Shown here: piece after piece, positions 22,009 through 31,599 of the stretch | How the letters are laid out: every line of letters starts with the position of its first letter | How positions within the stretch are numbered: position 1 is the first letter of the stretch | Assembly (NCBI RefSeq): GCF_040954645.1 | Contig: NC_092806.1 | Span: 160,762,328-160,826,327 of the forward strand | Source: Diabrotica undecimpunctata | Taxonomy: Eukaryota > Arthropoda > Insecta > Coleoptera > Chrysomelidae | DNA: 64,000 nucleotides | Direction: 5' to 3' | The notes under the pieces: generated by a model | Databases searched by the model: none | What the model was told of the DNA's origin: nothing | The model's input: only the letters and a program-made list of their open reading frames with translations | Translations under genes and position numbers: made by a program

Positions 22009-22246
22009 CTGTGTCGTAACCAAGGAGCATAAGGACTGGTGTTCTCGATGGCCTGAGTATCTGAAAGAGACCCGTCGCTGACTTTGGGCCTCGCTTGTCT
22101 CATCACTAATCCGTATTCTTGATGTGTGACGGCACCTTTTGGAAGACTTTGTGAACCCATCATCAGGCGTTCGCGCACTGACTGACTGAGCTGATTGGCA
22201 GTGTTACCCGTCAAGGAGTAACTTTTAAATTGGGGCGGACTTGCTT
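22009..22246 (-). CDS. sick: Neuron navigator (NAV/sickie) exon d
   Basis: It encodes ASPPQFKSYSLTGNTANQLS, QSVRERLMMGSQSLPKGAVT, HQEYGLVMRQARPKVSDGSL and SDTQAIENTSPYAPWLRH. The segment is low in hydrophobics and looks like the disordered, Ser-rich middle of NAV. The acceptor is TTTTTAG|AA and the donor is CACAG|GTAAGA. It opens with AA, which completes a Lys codon from exon c, and ends with AG, completed as Ser in exon e. Confidence 0.85.
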
Positions 22247-22806
22247 CTAAAAACAAAACAAACTTTTGACTTTGTTGCTAAACTTAAAAGATGTTTATAA
22301 GTCGGTTAAGATACTGTAAATACATTTAAATATTGGAAACACTTCTCAAGATCGCTAGGGAATAGGTATGTATCTCGAATTGCATTAAACTAATTATATT
22401 GATAATATTTATTATATCTTTTCATTCCGTGACCATATCTGTTAAGTGCGACAATAGATGGCGCTATGTAGCTCCACGTGTGTTTTCCACTTCTATCACT
22501 ACTGGATGCGACCCAACTATAAAAAACGTATCGTAGTGATCATGAATAAATACTTTTAGAGAGGAAATACAGGCAGTAATGTCTTCTAGCGCATAATATT
22601 CCGCCCTCTATACAATGACTTACAAATAGTTATTTCTGGAAGATAAAGATATTTTTTTAACTAACTATGAATGTATAGTTTCTTCGCAGACACAACATTG
22701 GGGAATCGTATTAGTTTTGGGCTTTAAACACTTTTGTCCCTTGAGATTTAAAAAAAATGTAAAACAGTAATTGCAAGATGTAATGAAGCAATTTTGCGCG
22801 TTTACC
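22247..22806. other. Non-coding intron DNA
   Basis: Intron c-d sequence with no recognised element. Confidence 0.4.
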
Positions 22807-23140
22807 AAATAGAAATAACACATCTAACATGCAGCTCAAGTGATAAATGGGGGAAATTAAACGAAACTCTTGATTTTTGCGTAGATTCACCAGTTTTGGC
22901 GCTAAAATGAATGATTTTTACACTTTACTGATTATGTTTAGAACATATGATATTATATCTCACTCCTTTCTGCCTTTTCTCATTGGCATAATCTTCGTCT
23001 TGCTTTACTGCATTTATAACATTCAGCTCATGTGATATATTAGCTGCATATAGGTAAAATTAAACGAAAAATCTTGATTTTTACGAAGGTTCTCCAGTTT
23101 TGGCGCTGAAAAAGAACGATTTTACTTTCTTTTACTTCCT
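22807..23140. repeat. Duplicated about 115-bp motif
   Basis: The block AAATTAAACGAAA, CTTGATTTTT, GTAGATTCACCAGTTTTGGC at 22807-22930 recurs with changes at about 23019-23140. A weaker version of its start is near 24160. Confidence 0.55.
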
Positions 23141-23144
23141 TGAT

Positions 23145-23703
23145 TCTCTTCTTCTTCTTCCTTCTCGTATGTAGGCTTTAAAGTTTGTTTCTTCTTCAAT
23201 ATTAGCCTCCCAAATTGTTTAAATTATCGCACCATCTTTTTCTTGGCCTGCCAATACTTCTTCATCCATTTGGTGACTTATATCGTGCTATTCGTACTAT
23301 CCTATCTTCTGCTATTCTACTAATGTGTTCGTTCCACTCCTTGTACGCAGAATCTTGTTCATCTGATAAAGTTGTTAGTTTATTGATTTTGTTGGTTAGG
23401 ACTTTTGTGGTAAGCTTTATTGCGGTGTTTTGTAGATTTATACCTCTATAATTGTTGTGGTCTTCTTTGTCTCCTTTCTTGAACATTGGTATCATTATGC
23501 TGTTTCTCCATGCGCCTGGTATCTTGCAGTGCAATATTAGTTTTTGTTTTGTCATCTTTATACTTTCTTTTCCGTGTTTTAGAAGCTCGTTGGTTAGTCC
23601 GTCTGGTCTTGGTGACTCTATTTTTGAGTGAATTTGTGGTATCTCTACTTCCTGAAAACTGATTTCTATTTTGTGTATTAATTCAGGTACGTTATTGTAT
23701 TGA
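23145..23703 (-). mobile_element. Internally deleted RTE-like LINE with (GAA)n tail
   Basis: Minus-strand reading gives NVPELIHKIEISFQEVEIPQ, PDGLTNELLKHGKESIK, then KIPGAWRNSIMIPMFKKGDK, YRGINLQNTAIKLTTKVLTN and LTTLSDEQ. It then jumps to a C-terminal segment WNEHISRIAEDRIVRIARYK and IGRPRKRWCDNL, ending in a GAA tail at about 23147-23161. The palm and YADD are deleted. It lies within NAV intron c-d. Confidence 0.85.
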
Positions 23704-24424
23704 TTATTATTTCAAACATTACAAGCAAACCAATTTAAAGCTTTATAATGGTTTAGATTTAAACTCCTAGCGCCATCTAGGAAAGAAATCTGAACTCCTT
23801 ACTGATATTTCAACCTACTGAGTCAATCATTGGCTGCGGATCAAAGTTTGTTGATCCTGAAATACTGGCTGCGAATATAGTGATACGTAAAAAATATCGA
23901 GCTTTCTCAACAAATGACTTTCCGAACTCGAGCTACGCTGGTTTTTGTACGTAGATCGATTATAAGACGAATTCAAGCAAAAGTTGAGCGATTCTCCAAA
24001 AGTGACTTATTGTGAAAGTTATACAATAGACTAAAATATCATTTCGTTTACGTCCTAAGCTTAAAATAGGAAGAAGTAAGAAAACATTGAGTGGAGTGAC
24101 TGTAGATGGTAATTGATTGGATCCTAGGGGCGGGCAAAATCCCTATTTTTCTAATATGCAGCTCAAGCAAAAAATATATGAAAGTACAGGAAACTCTTTG
24201 CGATGAGAAAGAATAATTTTTTTACGTTTTATAAAATCATTCAGATTAAGAATCAAAAACAAACAGACCTCTTCGCTTCAAATTAAGGATTTCTTTTTTA
24301 TAAGTGGGCAGATATGCTCTAACCTTTTTATCAAGTAAATGTAAGAAATAAAAAAGACACTTAATTCCTCTTTTAATATTCAAATTGTAATTACGCACTT
24401 CTGTTACTGACCTAGTGTACCTTT
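23704..24424. other. Non-coding intron DNA
   Basis: No feature was recognised apart from the weak motif copy near 24160. Confidence 0.4.
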
Positions 24425-25085
24425 AGAGGGATGGTCTAGAATATTCAAAAGACATCTCAGTCCAGGACGTCGCCTGATTGACCTTAGTGCAGGATTCGTT
24501 CTTGGTAATCCCGGCGATAGTTCCCGAGGTACTTTAAATTGCCGTCTCGTCACTGATTCTACGCCGAACGTCTACTTGCTAAACCAGACCCTCCTCTCTC
24601 ATCCAGTGATCCATAGCGGAATGGGCGCTGTAAGGCCGAGCATCAACTTCCAGAACACTACCTCTATTATCCACAGACTGCCAGAAAGGAGGCTCTCTGT
24701 CCCTTTCCCTGTTTCCCCCTTTTTTGGTATCAAAAACTGGCTCTTTTTGAGAGGAACTCGGTTCCAGGTAGCGCGTAGAAGATCCATCTGTTGCACTTTA
24801 ACATCGTATGTGTTACAGTGTTTGCAGTATAGGCATTCATCCGTGTCACCCTTTCTGAACCTAGAGATATAGGCCCTAAATAAAACACCCGCGTCCTGTG
24901 AGCACTTGCCTGCATTAAGAAATAATCGAGTCACCTGTGACCACAGTCCAGCCAAACTCTTATGTTCGGGATCAGCATCTTTGTCCACTGTGTCACATCT
25001 TCCGTGTTGCTCAATTCTTTTTGCCATCTTTCAATTGACCTTTCCCTTTCTTGTCTTCTGTCGACCATAGTATCCTCTGCTAGTA
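24425..25085 (-). mobile_element. R1-clade LINE 3' end, degenerate
   Basis: Read on the minus strand with frameshifts: SIERWQKELSNTEDVTQWTK, MLIPNIRVWLDCGHR, LDYFLMQ, then RAYISRFRKGDTDECLYC. This is the C-terminal Cys-containing region of R1-type ORF2, followed by a broken histidine/cysteine stretch and about 200 bp of likely 3' untranslated sequence. Only the 3' end survives. It sits in the NAV intron between exons c and d. Confidence 0.75.
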
Positions 25086-25089
25086 ATCC

Positions 25090-25428
25090 ATAGCAATCTC
25101 TCCCTATCGTCTTCTTGTTGATTGGTTGAATGTTTTGTTAAGTTCTTTAAAGTTATGCCCACATCGTTTATTTAGTTCACTGACTGTAACCTTTACTTTA
25201 CCTTATGTAATTGCACAATGGCTTTCAATTCAATCAAAACTGATCGGTTATCTCACTGTTTGGTCTTTTATACCTTCTACCATCAACTTAATATCGTTTA
25301 ATTGATTTCATTTCGCAAGAAAATGCTGCACGTATTCGAAACTCGACTTTAATAAATAGTTGTAGCAAAAACGGACTGATATAATAAAAGTTCGACTGTA
25401 TTATATACCATATACAGTTCATACTTAC
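25090..25428. other. NAV intron c-d, first part
   Basis: Non-coding sequence next to the exon c donor. Confidence 0.5.
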
Positions 25429-25542
25429 TGTGAGATTGTTGAAGATCGCTCGAACAAGTTTGAGTGCCTCCCGAAACTTTAACTTTAGTCCTGGGAACTG
25501 CGGAAACAGCTGCCGTTTTCCCCGTAGACTGATTTTGGATTA
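25429..25542 (-). CDS. sick: Neuron navigator (NAV/sickie) exon c
   Basis: A short 114-bp exon encodes IQNQSTGKTAAVSAVPRTKV, KVSGGTQTCSSDLQQSH. TAAVSAVPRTKVKVSGGTQT is a well conserved NAV motif. The acceptor is TGTTCCAG|TA and the donor is CACA|GTAAGT. TA completes a Val codon from exon b, and the final A starts the Lys codon completed in exon d. Confidence 0.87.
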
Positions 25543-25760
25543 CTGGAACACACAAGAAAACTTTTAATGCTTAAATGCGAACGGATCGTTTAAAGTTGCG
25601 AAATATCTTTTAAGAAGTTTTACGTGAATAGGAAGTAAGCGAGTATGAATATGTAGTTTGCGCTGACATAAGTTTTCCATCACGTGATCGAGAACGATCA
25701 GTAGCGTACATATATAAAAAAAAATATAGTGAAAATTATGAAAAATTATTAAATAGATAC

Positions 25761-25973
25761 CTTGAACACTTTGCCCGTTGCTGTTGCCATTCACCTGACC
25801 ATTCATCCCAGTACCGTTCCTCTTGAAGTACCCGAAACTTTGCGGCACTCCCCTAGCTCCCTTCCCGCTTTTGTCTTTGCCGCTACTGCTCCCATGTGGA
25901 CTTGCTCTTCTCTCCCGTCTGCCTTGAGTGGGACTGCCTGGAGCGGGCGCTGGAGGAGGGGGTGAACCAACAC
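25761..25973 (-). CDS. sick: Neuron navigator (NAV/sickie) exon b
   Basis: It encodes VGSPPPPAPAPGSPTQGRRE, RRASPHGSSSGKDKSGKGAR, GVPQSFGYFKRNGTGMNGQV and NGNSNGQSVQ. The Pro-rich start followed by VPQSFGYFKR is characteristic of the basic, microtubule-binding middle region of NAV proteins. It is notably GC-rich against its surroundings. The acceptor is TTGTATAG|GT and the donor is CAAG|GTATCT. It is phase-compatible with both neighbours. Confidence 0.88.
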
Positions 25974-26390
25974 CTATACAAAATTAAATTTGATTAATGT
26001 TATGACTACGATCTAACATTATACTACTCCATATCGCGATTAAAAAATGTAATCAAAACACAAAAGCAATCTAAAACAATCTAAGGATTACAACAAGGTT
26101 GTAGTATGTAACTATTTATCCAGTACTCTATGTAAATGACTTGATTTGCACTTCGCGTGTGTGCCGCATCATTTTAATATGGAGTCAACCACAAAATTTA
26201 GAAAGTACTCAACAAAATGTAAAGAATGGGAAGAAGAGGGAAACAAATCAACTGCCACTGTGTTTTATGTCGTATTTTGCTTAAAATGTCCCGTTCTACA
26301 TGACATTTTATATAAAATGTCACATTCTACGTCAGTCACGGACTTGCTGCACTCTCGGTGCTGACAGCGGTAACTGAACGCTGATATGTA
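25974..26390. other. Non-coding intron DNA with a palindrome
   Basis: Intron a-b sequence. 26301-26322 is a perfect 22-bp palindrome (TGACATTTTAT and its complement). No gene was recognised. Confidence 0.5.
26301..26322. repeat. Perfect 22-bp palindrome
   Basis: TGACATTTTAT is followed immediately by ATAAAATGTCA. A near copy of the arm (AAAATGTCCC) precedes it, so it may be the core of an eroded inverted-repeat element. Confidence 0.7.
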
Positions 26391-26394
26391 GCCC

Positions 26395-27075
26395 AAGACA
26401 TCTTTAACATTGGCTAGGTTTAGAGAAGAATTAGCAGAAGCTGACCTAGCAGTGACTACTGGAGACCCTGACAAAACGTGGTAATACACAAAGCAATGGA
26501 TCACTGAAAACATCAACAATACTAATCCCAAATACAAAACAGTTAAGAAAAAACATTGTATGACTGAAAAGACTATCAATCTTGTACAAGAAAGACGAAA
26601 ACTTAGAAACATCACATCAAATTCAAAACAAAAAGAAATAGAGATATGCACCATAAATACAACTATAAAAGACTTGCGCAGAAGGGACAAAAATAATTAT
26701 ATTAAATACTGTGTACAACTAGAGGAACATGCTGACTACCAAGAATCTACAGAACTTTTCTCAAAAGTATCTAGCGAGAGAATTCAAACCGTAGACACAG
26801 ATCATCAAGGATAATAGTGAAAATACCATAACAAACTCAGATAAGGTAACGCAGAGGTGTGGAAACAAGATTGCGAAATAATATTCTCTAACAACGATCC
26901 AGACAATAATACAGAGAAAAGAAGTTATGAAACAGAACCTCAAATATTAAAATCAAAAATTGAGGCTGCAATTGAAAATCTAAAATTCAGAAAAGCAGAA
27001 GGAGAAGATGGAATAACAGCTGAAACACTCAAAGAAATGGGAGAATTAGGAACTTCTAACCATCATTATTGAAAG
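26395..27075 (+). mobile_element. Degenerate RTE-like LINE fragment (linker and RT start)
   Basis: Plus-strand frames encode the RTE linker (TINLVQERRKLRNITSN, then IKDLRRRDKNNYIKY) and, after stops near 26810, the start of the RT (TEPQILKSKIEAAIENLKF, KAEGEDGITAETLKEMG). It ends near 27075, before the palm. No tail or duplication was seen. It lies in NAV intron a-b. Confidence 0.75.
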
Positions 27076-27219
27076 ACAATTCTCTTACCACAAATTCCCC
27101 AAGAACAATGCCCCAATATGGGAAGATTGTCGTCTTCCCATATTAAATTCTCTTTCTGATTGATACAGAAATAAGCTTGCCTACTTACTTATATATAATA
27201 CTTTTTCTGCTATACTAAC

Positions 27220-27461
27220 CTGGAGAATCCGTATACCGCTTCCACTGCTGGTGATGGGAGTGTTTCGAATCGTGCTTCGACTCTAAGTGTCCGTGTTTAC
27301 CTTCTTGGTAGGCGTGTTTCGAGTCCTGAAGGGGAATACCATTTCGGGATGACTTAGAGGTAACTCTGGGAGCCGGCGGGGGTGGGGGAGACTCGCTGGA
27401 GCCTCCCCTTCTACTGGACTGTTCTGTCAACACGGTGAGGCCGGGGGTAAGACGGGGAGTG
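27220..27461 (-). CDS. sick: Neuron navigator (NAV/sickie) exon a
   Basis: It encodes TPRLTPGLTVLTEQSSRRGG, SSESPPPPPAPRVTSKSSRN, GIPLQDSKHAYQEGKHGHLE, SKHDSKHSHHQQWKRYTDSP. It is Pro/Ser-rich, then His/Lys-rich, a disordered region of the NAV middle. On its own it would be hard to assign; the assignment rests on exact phase chaining with exon b (G plus GT gives Gly) and strand. The acceptor is TTTTCAG|C and the donor is CCAG|GTTAGT. The exon that precedes it must end with two bases of a codon and was not found. Confidence 0.78.
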
Positions 27462-28439
27462 CTGAAAATAAACATTGTGATAAGTTATTCGTTTATATTT
27501 AGATGATGAATAAAACATTTTTAAATCACGAAACTAGAAATACGTAGATTTCTATCGACGAAACCAAAATCCAGATGTTTGCTTTAATCTGTGCCTTCTA
27601 AAAATTGCAAGGCAAAACAGACGTTGCTAAAGATGTAGAAAGAGAAAATGGGGAATCTAAAATTGCATTCCATAACATATATTCTCAACTAAGCAAAAAT
27701 CATTGGCAAATTGATTTCTTGTACTCATAAAGAGTCTATCGAAATAAAAGGAAAGACAGTTAAGATTTGATTTCACGTACAGTGCCTCTGTATATTCACT
27801 TATACGTATTTCGTCCTAAAAGGAATCATCGGAGCGACTATTTACAGAAGCTCCGAACATTTTTGCAGAAAACATTTTTAGTTCACTCTATACACTTTTT
27901 TCTGAACACAACAAAATGAGAAATTTGACAATTACCAATTTGTAAACACTTCGTATAACAGTTTAATTATGTTGAAACAGTATCTTTGGTTTTAGAAATG
28001 CGATTGGATAAAAAAGGATGATTAAATTCTCTAAAACATCGACGTTTCAAATTGGTCTCTAAATCCGCCCGCCTTCTGATCTAGATTCAATTATCTGACT
28101 GCATACAGATTAGATTAAACTTTTGATTAGCTTAAAATTTAAATTAACTTGCTTTGTTTTGTTAATTACTCAGAAACTATGAACGGAATGACGTCTACCA
28201 ATGATATAATTAAATCTAGAAGCATATTATCCCGGCTGCCTTGTTTGTTTTGTCTTTCAAACTTCATTTAAATATCTGTTTACACCGAATATGAGATCGA
28301 ATATGACGTCAAATGAGTCTATTTTTAGTGCAGGATAAAAAAATCTTAAGGGTAATCTTCCATTAAAAGAATCTAACACAGGGTGACAATTTGAAAACTT
28401 CCCACTTTATTCCCATAAATCATATGAGAAGACAAGGAG
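27462..28439. other. Non-coding DNA with the 4-kb repeat relative
   Basis: 27540-27690 and 27757-27792 match the repeat at 3996-4760. The remainder is AT-rich with no recognised feature. Confidence 0.5.
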
Positions 28440-28625
28440 TATCTTCTTTTCGTACAAGGGTACCGGATTTGACGATAAATTGTTCGGATAAATTTCCGCG
28501 GTCAGATAAATGAAAATTACTAAGTTCTCGGGAAGAACCGCGGTGAGAATTTAATGCTCGACGTTTCGGCACCCATTTTGAAGCCATTTTCAAGAAGGAT
28601 ACAAGGAGTCAAGGAGTCTCAATCT
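28440..28625 (-). repeat. Penelope-like terminal repeat remnant with hammerhead-like motif
   Basis: On the minus strand the string TTGAAAATGGCTTC, loop, GGGTGCC, GAAACGTCGAGC (about 28556-28595) is followed by TTCTCACCGCGGTTCTTCC. The layout resembles the hammerhead ribozyme in Penelope-like element (PLE) terminal repeats: a stem II pair, then GAAAC and GUC. The CUGAUGA core is not intact, so it is unlikely to cleave. Penelope-like RT remnants elsewhere in the window make the assignment plausible. Confidence 0.45.
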
Positions 28626-28689
28626 GTCTACTTCCCTCACTCGTGACGTATCATGTTCTGTATAAATACAAGAACCGTCAAACGGCATT

Positions 28690-29462
28690 GAGGTCTCAAT
28701 CTGCCTACTCCTCAGTGTCGACTCACTCTATAGCATCTAACCATAACCTCTTAGTAGCATATATGAAAAATAAAATGAAAAGAATAGAGAAGACGGCAAA
28801 AGAAGAAAGAACTGATATAAATGCACTAAGAGATCCAGAAATCAGAGAAAATATCAAAGAAAAAATAAATGAACGTCTAAACACCGTACATATTGAAGGA
28901 GAATGCAATGAAGAAAACATCAATAAAAACTGGGAGAAATAAAGGCTAACTTAATAGAACCTTCAAAAAAGTATCTGCACAAAACCAAAGAAAAGAAAAA
29001 ATATTGAAGGACGGACGAAATACTAAAGTTGATGAACAAAAGAAGAGTATATAAATACAAAACTAAATCATTGTACCAGCAAACACAAAACGATATACGG
29101 TGACAAATTCGAATAGCAAAAGAAAATTGGTTATAAAAAATGTGATGAAATAGAAAATGCTACAAAATAAACATGACAGCTTTAATTTACACAGGAAAAT
29201 AAAAGAATTAACTAGAAGACCAGAATACAAACAAAATATACTAGTTGATGAAAAGGAAGACACAGTAATGGATACAAAAAACAAATTGATGGTATGAGCA
29301 AACTATATAGAACAGCTGTTTAACGACAAAGAAGACAAAATAGATAACGAATATTTCGTTGAAGAGACTGGACCATAAATAACAGAAAGTGAAGTAAAAA
29401 ACACAATTAAAGAAATAAAAACTAGGAAAGCTGTAGGACCAGACGAAATACCGACAGAAATA
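28690..29462 (+). pseudogene. RTE endonuclease end and linker, frameshifted
   Basis: The first 85 codons or so are open (IASNHNLLVAYMKNKMKRIE, ALRDPEIRENIKEKINERLN). Then stops interrupt a still recognisable linker up to RT block 1, where KTRKAVGPDEIPTEILQL can be read around 29425-29470. Confidence 0.78.
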
Positions 29463-30068
29463 TTGCAACTTATCGGCGACTGCAATATACATGTTATTGT
29501 CGAATTATTTAATATCATATACAGAACAGTTATATTACCTAAACAATGGCGTCTATCAACATTCGTGACTATACTGAAAAAGAAAAACGCCAGACAATGT
29601 TGCGATCACCTTACTATCAGTCTAATGTGCCACATACTAAAAGTATTCCTAAAGATTATTCATCGTAGAATATATAAAAAGTTAGAACAAGACATTGGAC
29701 ACACTCAGTTCGGATTTAGAAATGCTCAAGGAACCAGAGAAACATTATATGCAGTAAATGTGGTAATACAGAGATGTTTAGATGTTAGAAACCAAGACAT
29801 CTATGTCTGCTTCCTAGATTATAACAAGGCATGCGATACAGTGGAACATAATCCGTTAATAAAACTACGGAGAACAAAGAACATCGACACACGGGATATA
29901 AGAACAATAAATAATCTGTATTATGAACAAGAAGCTGTCATAAAAATAAATAATTTAAAAACTAATAAAATTAAAATCAAAAGAGGTGTTAGACAGGGAT
30001 GTGTCTTGTCGCCATCACTGTTTAATGCATACTCACAGGAAATATTCAAAAAAAACATTAGAAGATGA
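29463..30068 (+). pseudogene. RTE reverse transcriptase, fingers and palm
   Basis: This 201-codon frame carries LFNIIYRTVILPKQWRLSTF, LTISLMCHILKVFLKIIHRR, IGHTQFGFRNAQGTRETLYA, motif A CFLDYNKACDTVEHN, and motif B-like RGVRQGCVLSPSLFNAYS. It ends at a frameshift in a run of eight A residues (30048-30055), where one extra A moves the reading frame just before the catalytic box. Motif A retains its Asp. Confidence 0.9.
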
Positions 30069-30892
30069 AGTAGCAGGCATAAAAATAAATGGCCTACCCA
30101 TACGTGAAATTAGATATGCTGATGATACAATACTATTAGCAGAAAATATTACAGATCTACAACGAATTTTAGATAAGGTTGTTACAGCGAGTGAAGAATT
30201 TGGTCTGTCACTAAACATAAAGAAAACAAAATTCATTATTATATCGAAGAAAAATATTAGATACATCAATCTACACGTAAATAATATGACGATAGAACGA
30301 GTACAGAATTATGACTATTTAGGGGCAAACATTAATGAAACAAACGATTATACCAAAGAAATTAGAGTTAGAATAGAAAAGGTTAGAAGTGCATTCAATA
30401 ATATGAAACAAATATTATGTTGTAGAGACCTCAGCCTAAATCTTAGAAAACGAGTACTTAAGTGTTATGTATTTTCTGTTCTTTTGTACGGTGTGGAGAC
30501 AAGGACTTTAAATAAACAATGTCTTAATAAATTGGAAGCATTTGAAATGTGGACATATCGAAGAATGCTGAGAATCTCCTGGACAGACAGAATAACCAAT
30601 GAAGAAGTACTAAGAAGAATAGAGAACAGCAGGAAGATACTGGATTCTATCAAAATAAGAAAACTACAATATCTGGGTCATATAACACGTGGTGACAAGA
30701 TATGAATTCCTAAAACTAATATTGCAGGGAAATATTCAAGGAAAGCGCAGTATAGGTAAAAGAAGTATGTCCTAGGTGAGAAACCTCAGAGCATCGTTTG
30801 GATGCAGCTCAACTAAGCTCTTTCGGGCTGTAGTGTCAAAAGTTAGAATAGCAGTGATGATTGGCAACCTTCGTCGCGGGGATGGCACGTAA
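30057..30892 (+). pseudogene. RTE reverse transcriptase, YADD to C-terminus
   Basis: After the A-run frameshift the protein continues: GLPIREIRYADDTILLAENI with the YADD box at 30115-30126, EEFGLSLNIKKTKFIIISKK, NYDYLGANINETNDY, LKCYVFSVLLYGVETRTLNK, LEAFEMWTYRRMLRISWTDR and RKLQYLGHITRGDK. A second break near 30703 precedes the C-terminal basic tail, which ends at the stop before the GAA tail. Confidence 0.9.
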
Positions 30893-30897
30893 AGAAG

Positions 30898-31570
30898 AAA
30901 TTGTAGCTCTGTACACCGATTCCTTATCCGCAATTCATTCGTTAGAAAATATTTTCAATCGACATCACATAGTGCAAAAAATACTATAGAATCGATCCAT
31001 CTCCACACTTCCCGAGGGACTTCAATACCAATAATATGGGTACCTTTTCAAATAAGATGGCTGATAGTGCTGCAAAAGAAGAATATATATTTAACTTACC
31101 GATCTACAACTTACAGCTGCAAGACATAAAATCAAAATTCAAAAGGAGGAGGATTCCAAAGCAAGTGGCAGGAACTTTGGATCACTAAAGACACAAAGCT
31201 CAGAGAAATACAACCTAATATTAACAGTTATTTACCTCTAGAATTCCTGATCAGAAAAGAGAAGATAAAAACTATCCAAGATTGAGGATAGGACACACAC
31301 GTTTGACACACGGTCATCTCATGTCCTCTACAGACCAACAGTTATGTTCTCACTGAAACGATGTTCCTATTACCGTCAAGCACATCCTCGCAGAATGTCC
31401 ACACCACCAGGCCACTCGCATTGTCAACAATATAACCGACAGTTTAAAAGAACTTGAACTGTTCAAGCCGACTAAAGGGTCTAATAGATTTTTTAAAGAC
31501 TACACGGTTGTTATACTAAAAAATAACATAATATTGTTATTCTTTAACTGCTTAAGTATCTGTAATGTAA
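30898..31570 (+). mobile_element. RNase H-bearing LINE 3' end (I-superfamily type)
   Basis: Frames with stops give VALYTDSLSAIHSLENIFNR (an RNase H motif with the Asp-Ser pair), SNKMADSAAKE (a second RNase H block), then RLRIGHTRLTHGHLMS and CSHC-type residues with VKHILAECPHH, a His/Cys knuckle. RNase H before a C-terminal knuckle is typical of I-superfamily LINEs. The 5' part is missing. It directly abuts the RTE tail. Confidence 0.78.
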
Positions 31571-31599
31571 ATACTCACAACTCTATACTATTGTAAATT

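Larger units (their letters stand above)
28690..30897 (+). mobile_element. RTE-like LINE, about 2.2 kb, with short (GAA)n tail
   Basis: A 5'-truncated element runs from the last endonuclease motif (SNHNLLVAYMK, in place of SDH) through the linker and RT to the terminal RRGDGT-like ending, stop and AAGAAGAA. Between 28945 and 29460 the linker is heavily frameshifted. The RT and C-terminal parts keep long open frames. An RNase H LINE fragment follows immediately. No flanking target duplication was found. Confidence 0.9.

Noticed and set aside
24576..24872. 98-codon plus-strand frame
   Set aside because: Lies opposite the degenerate R1 3' end, which explains the coding-like composition.
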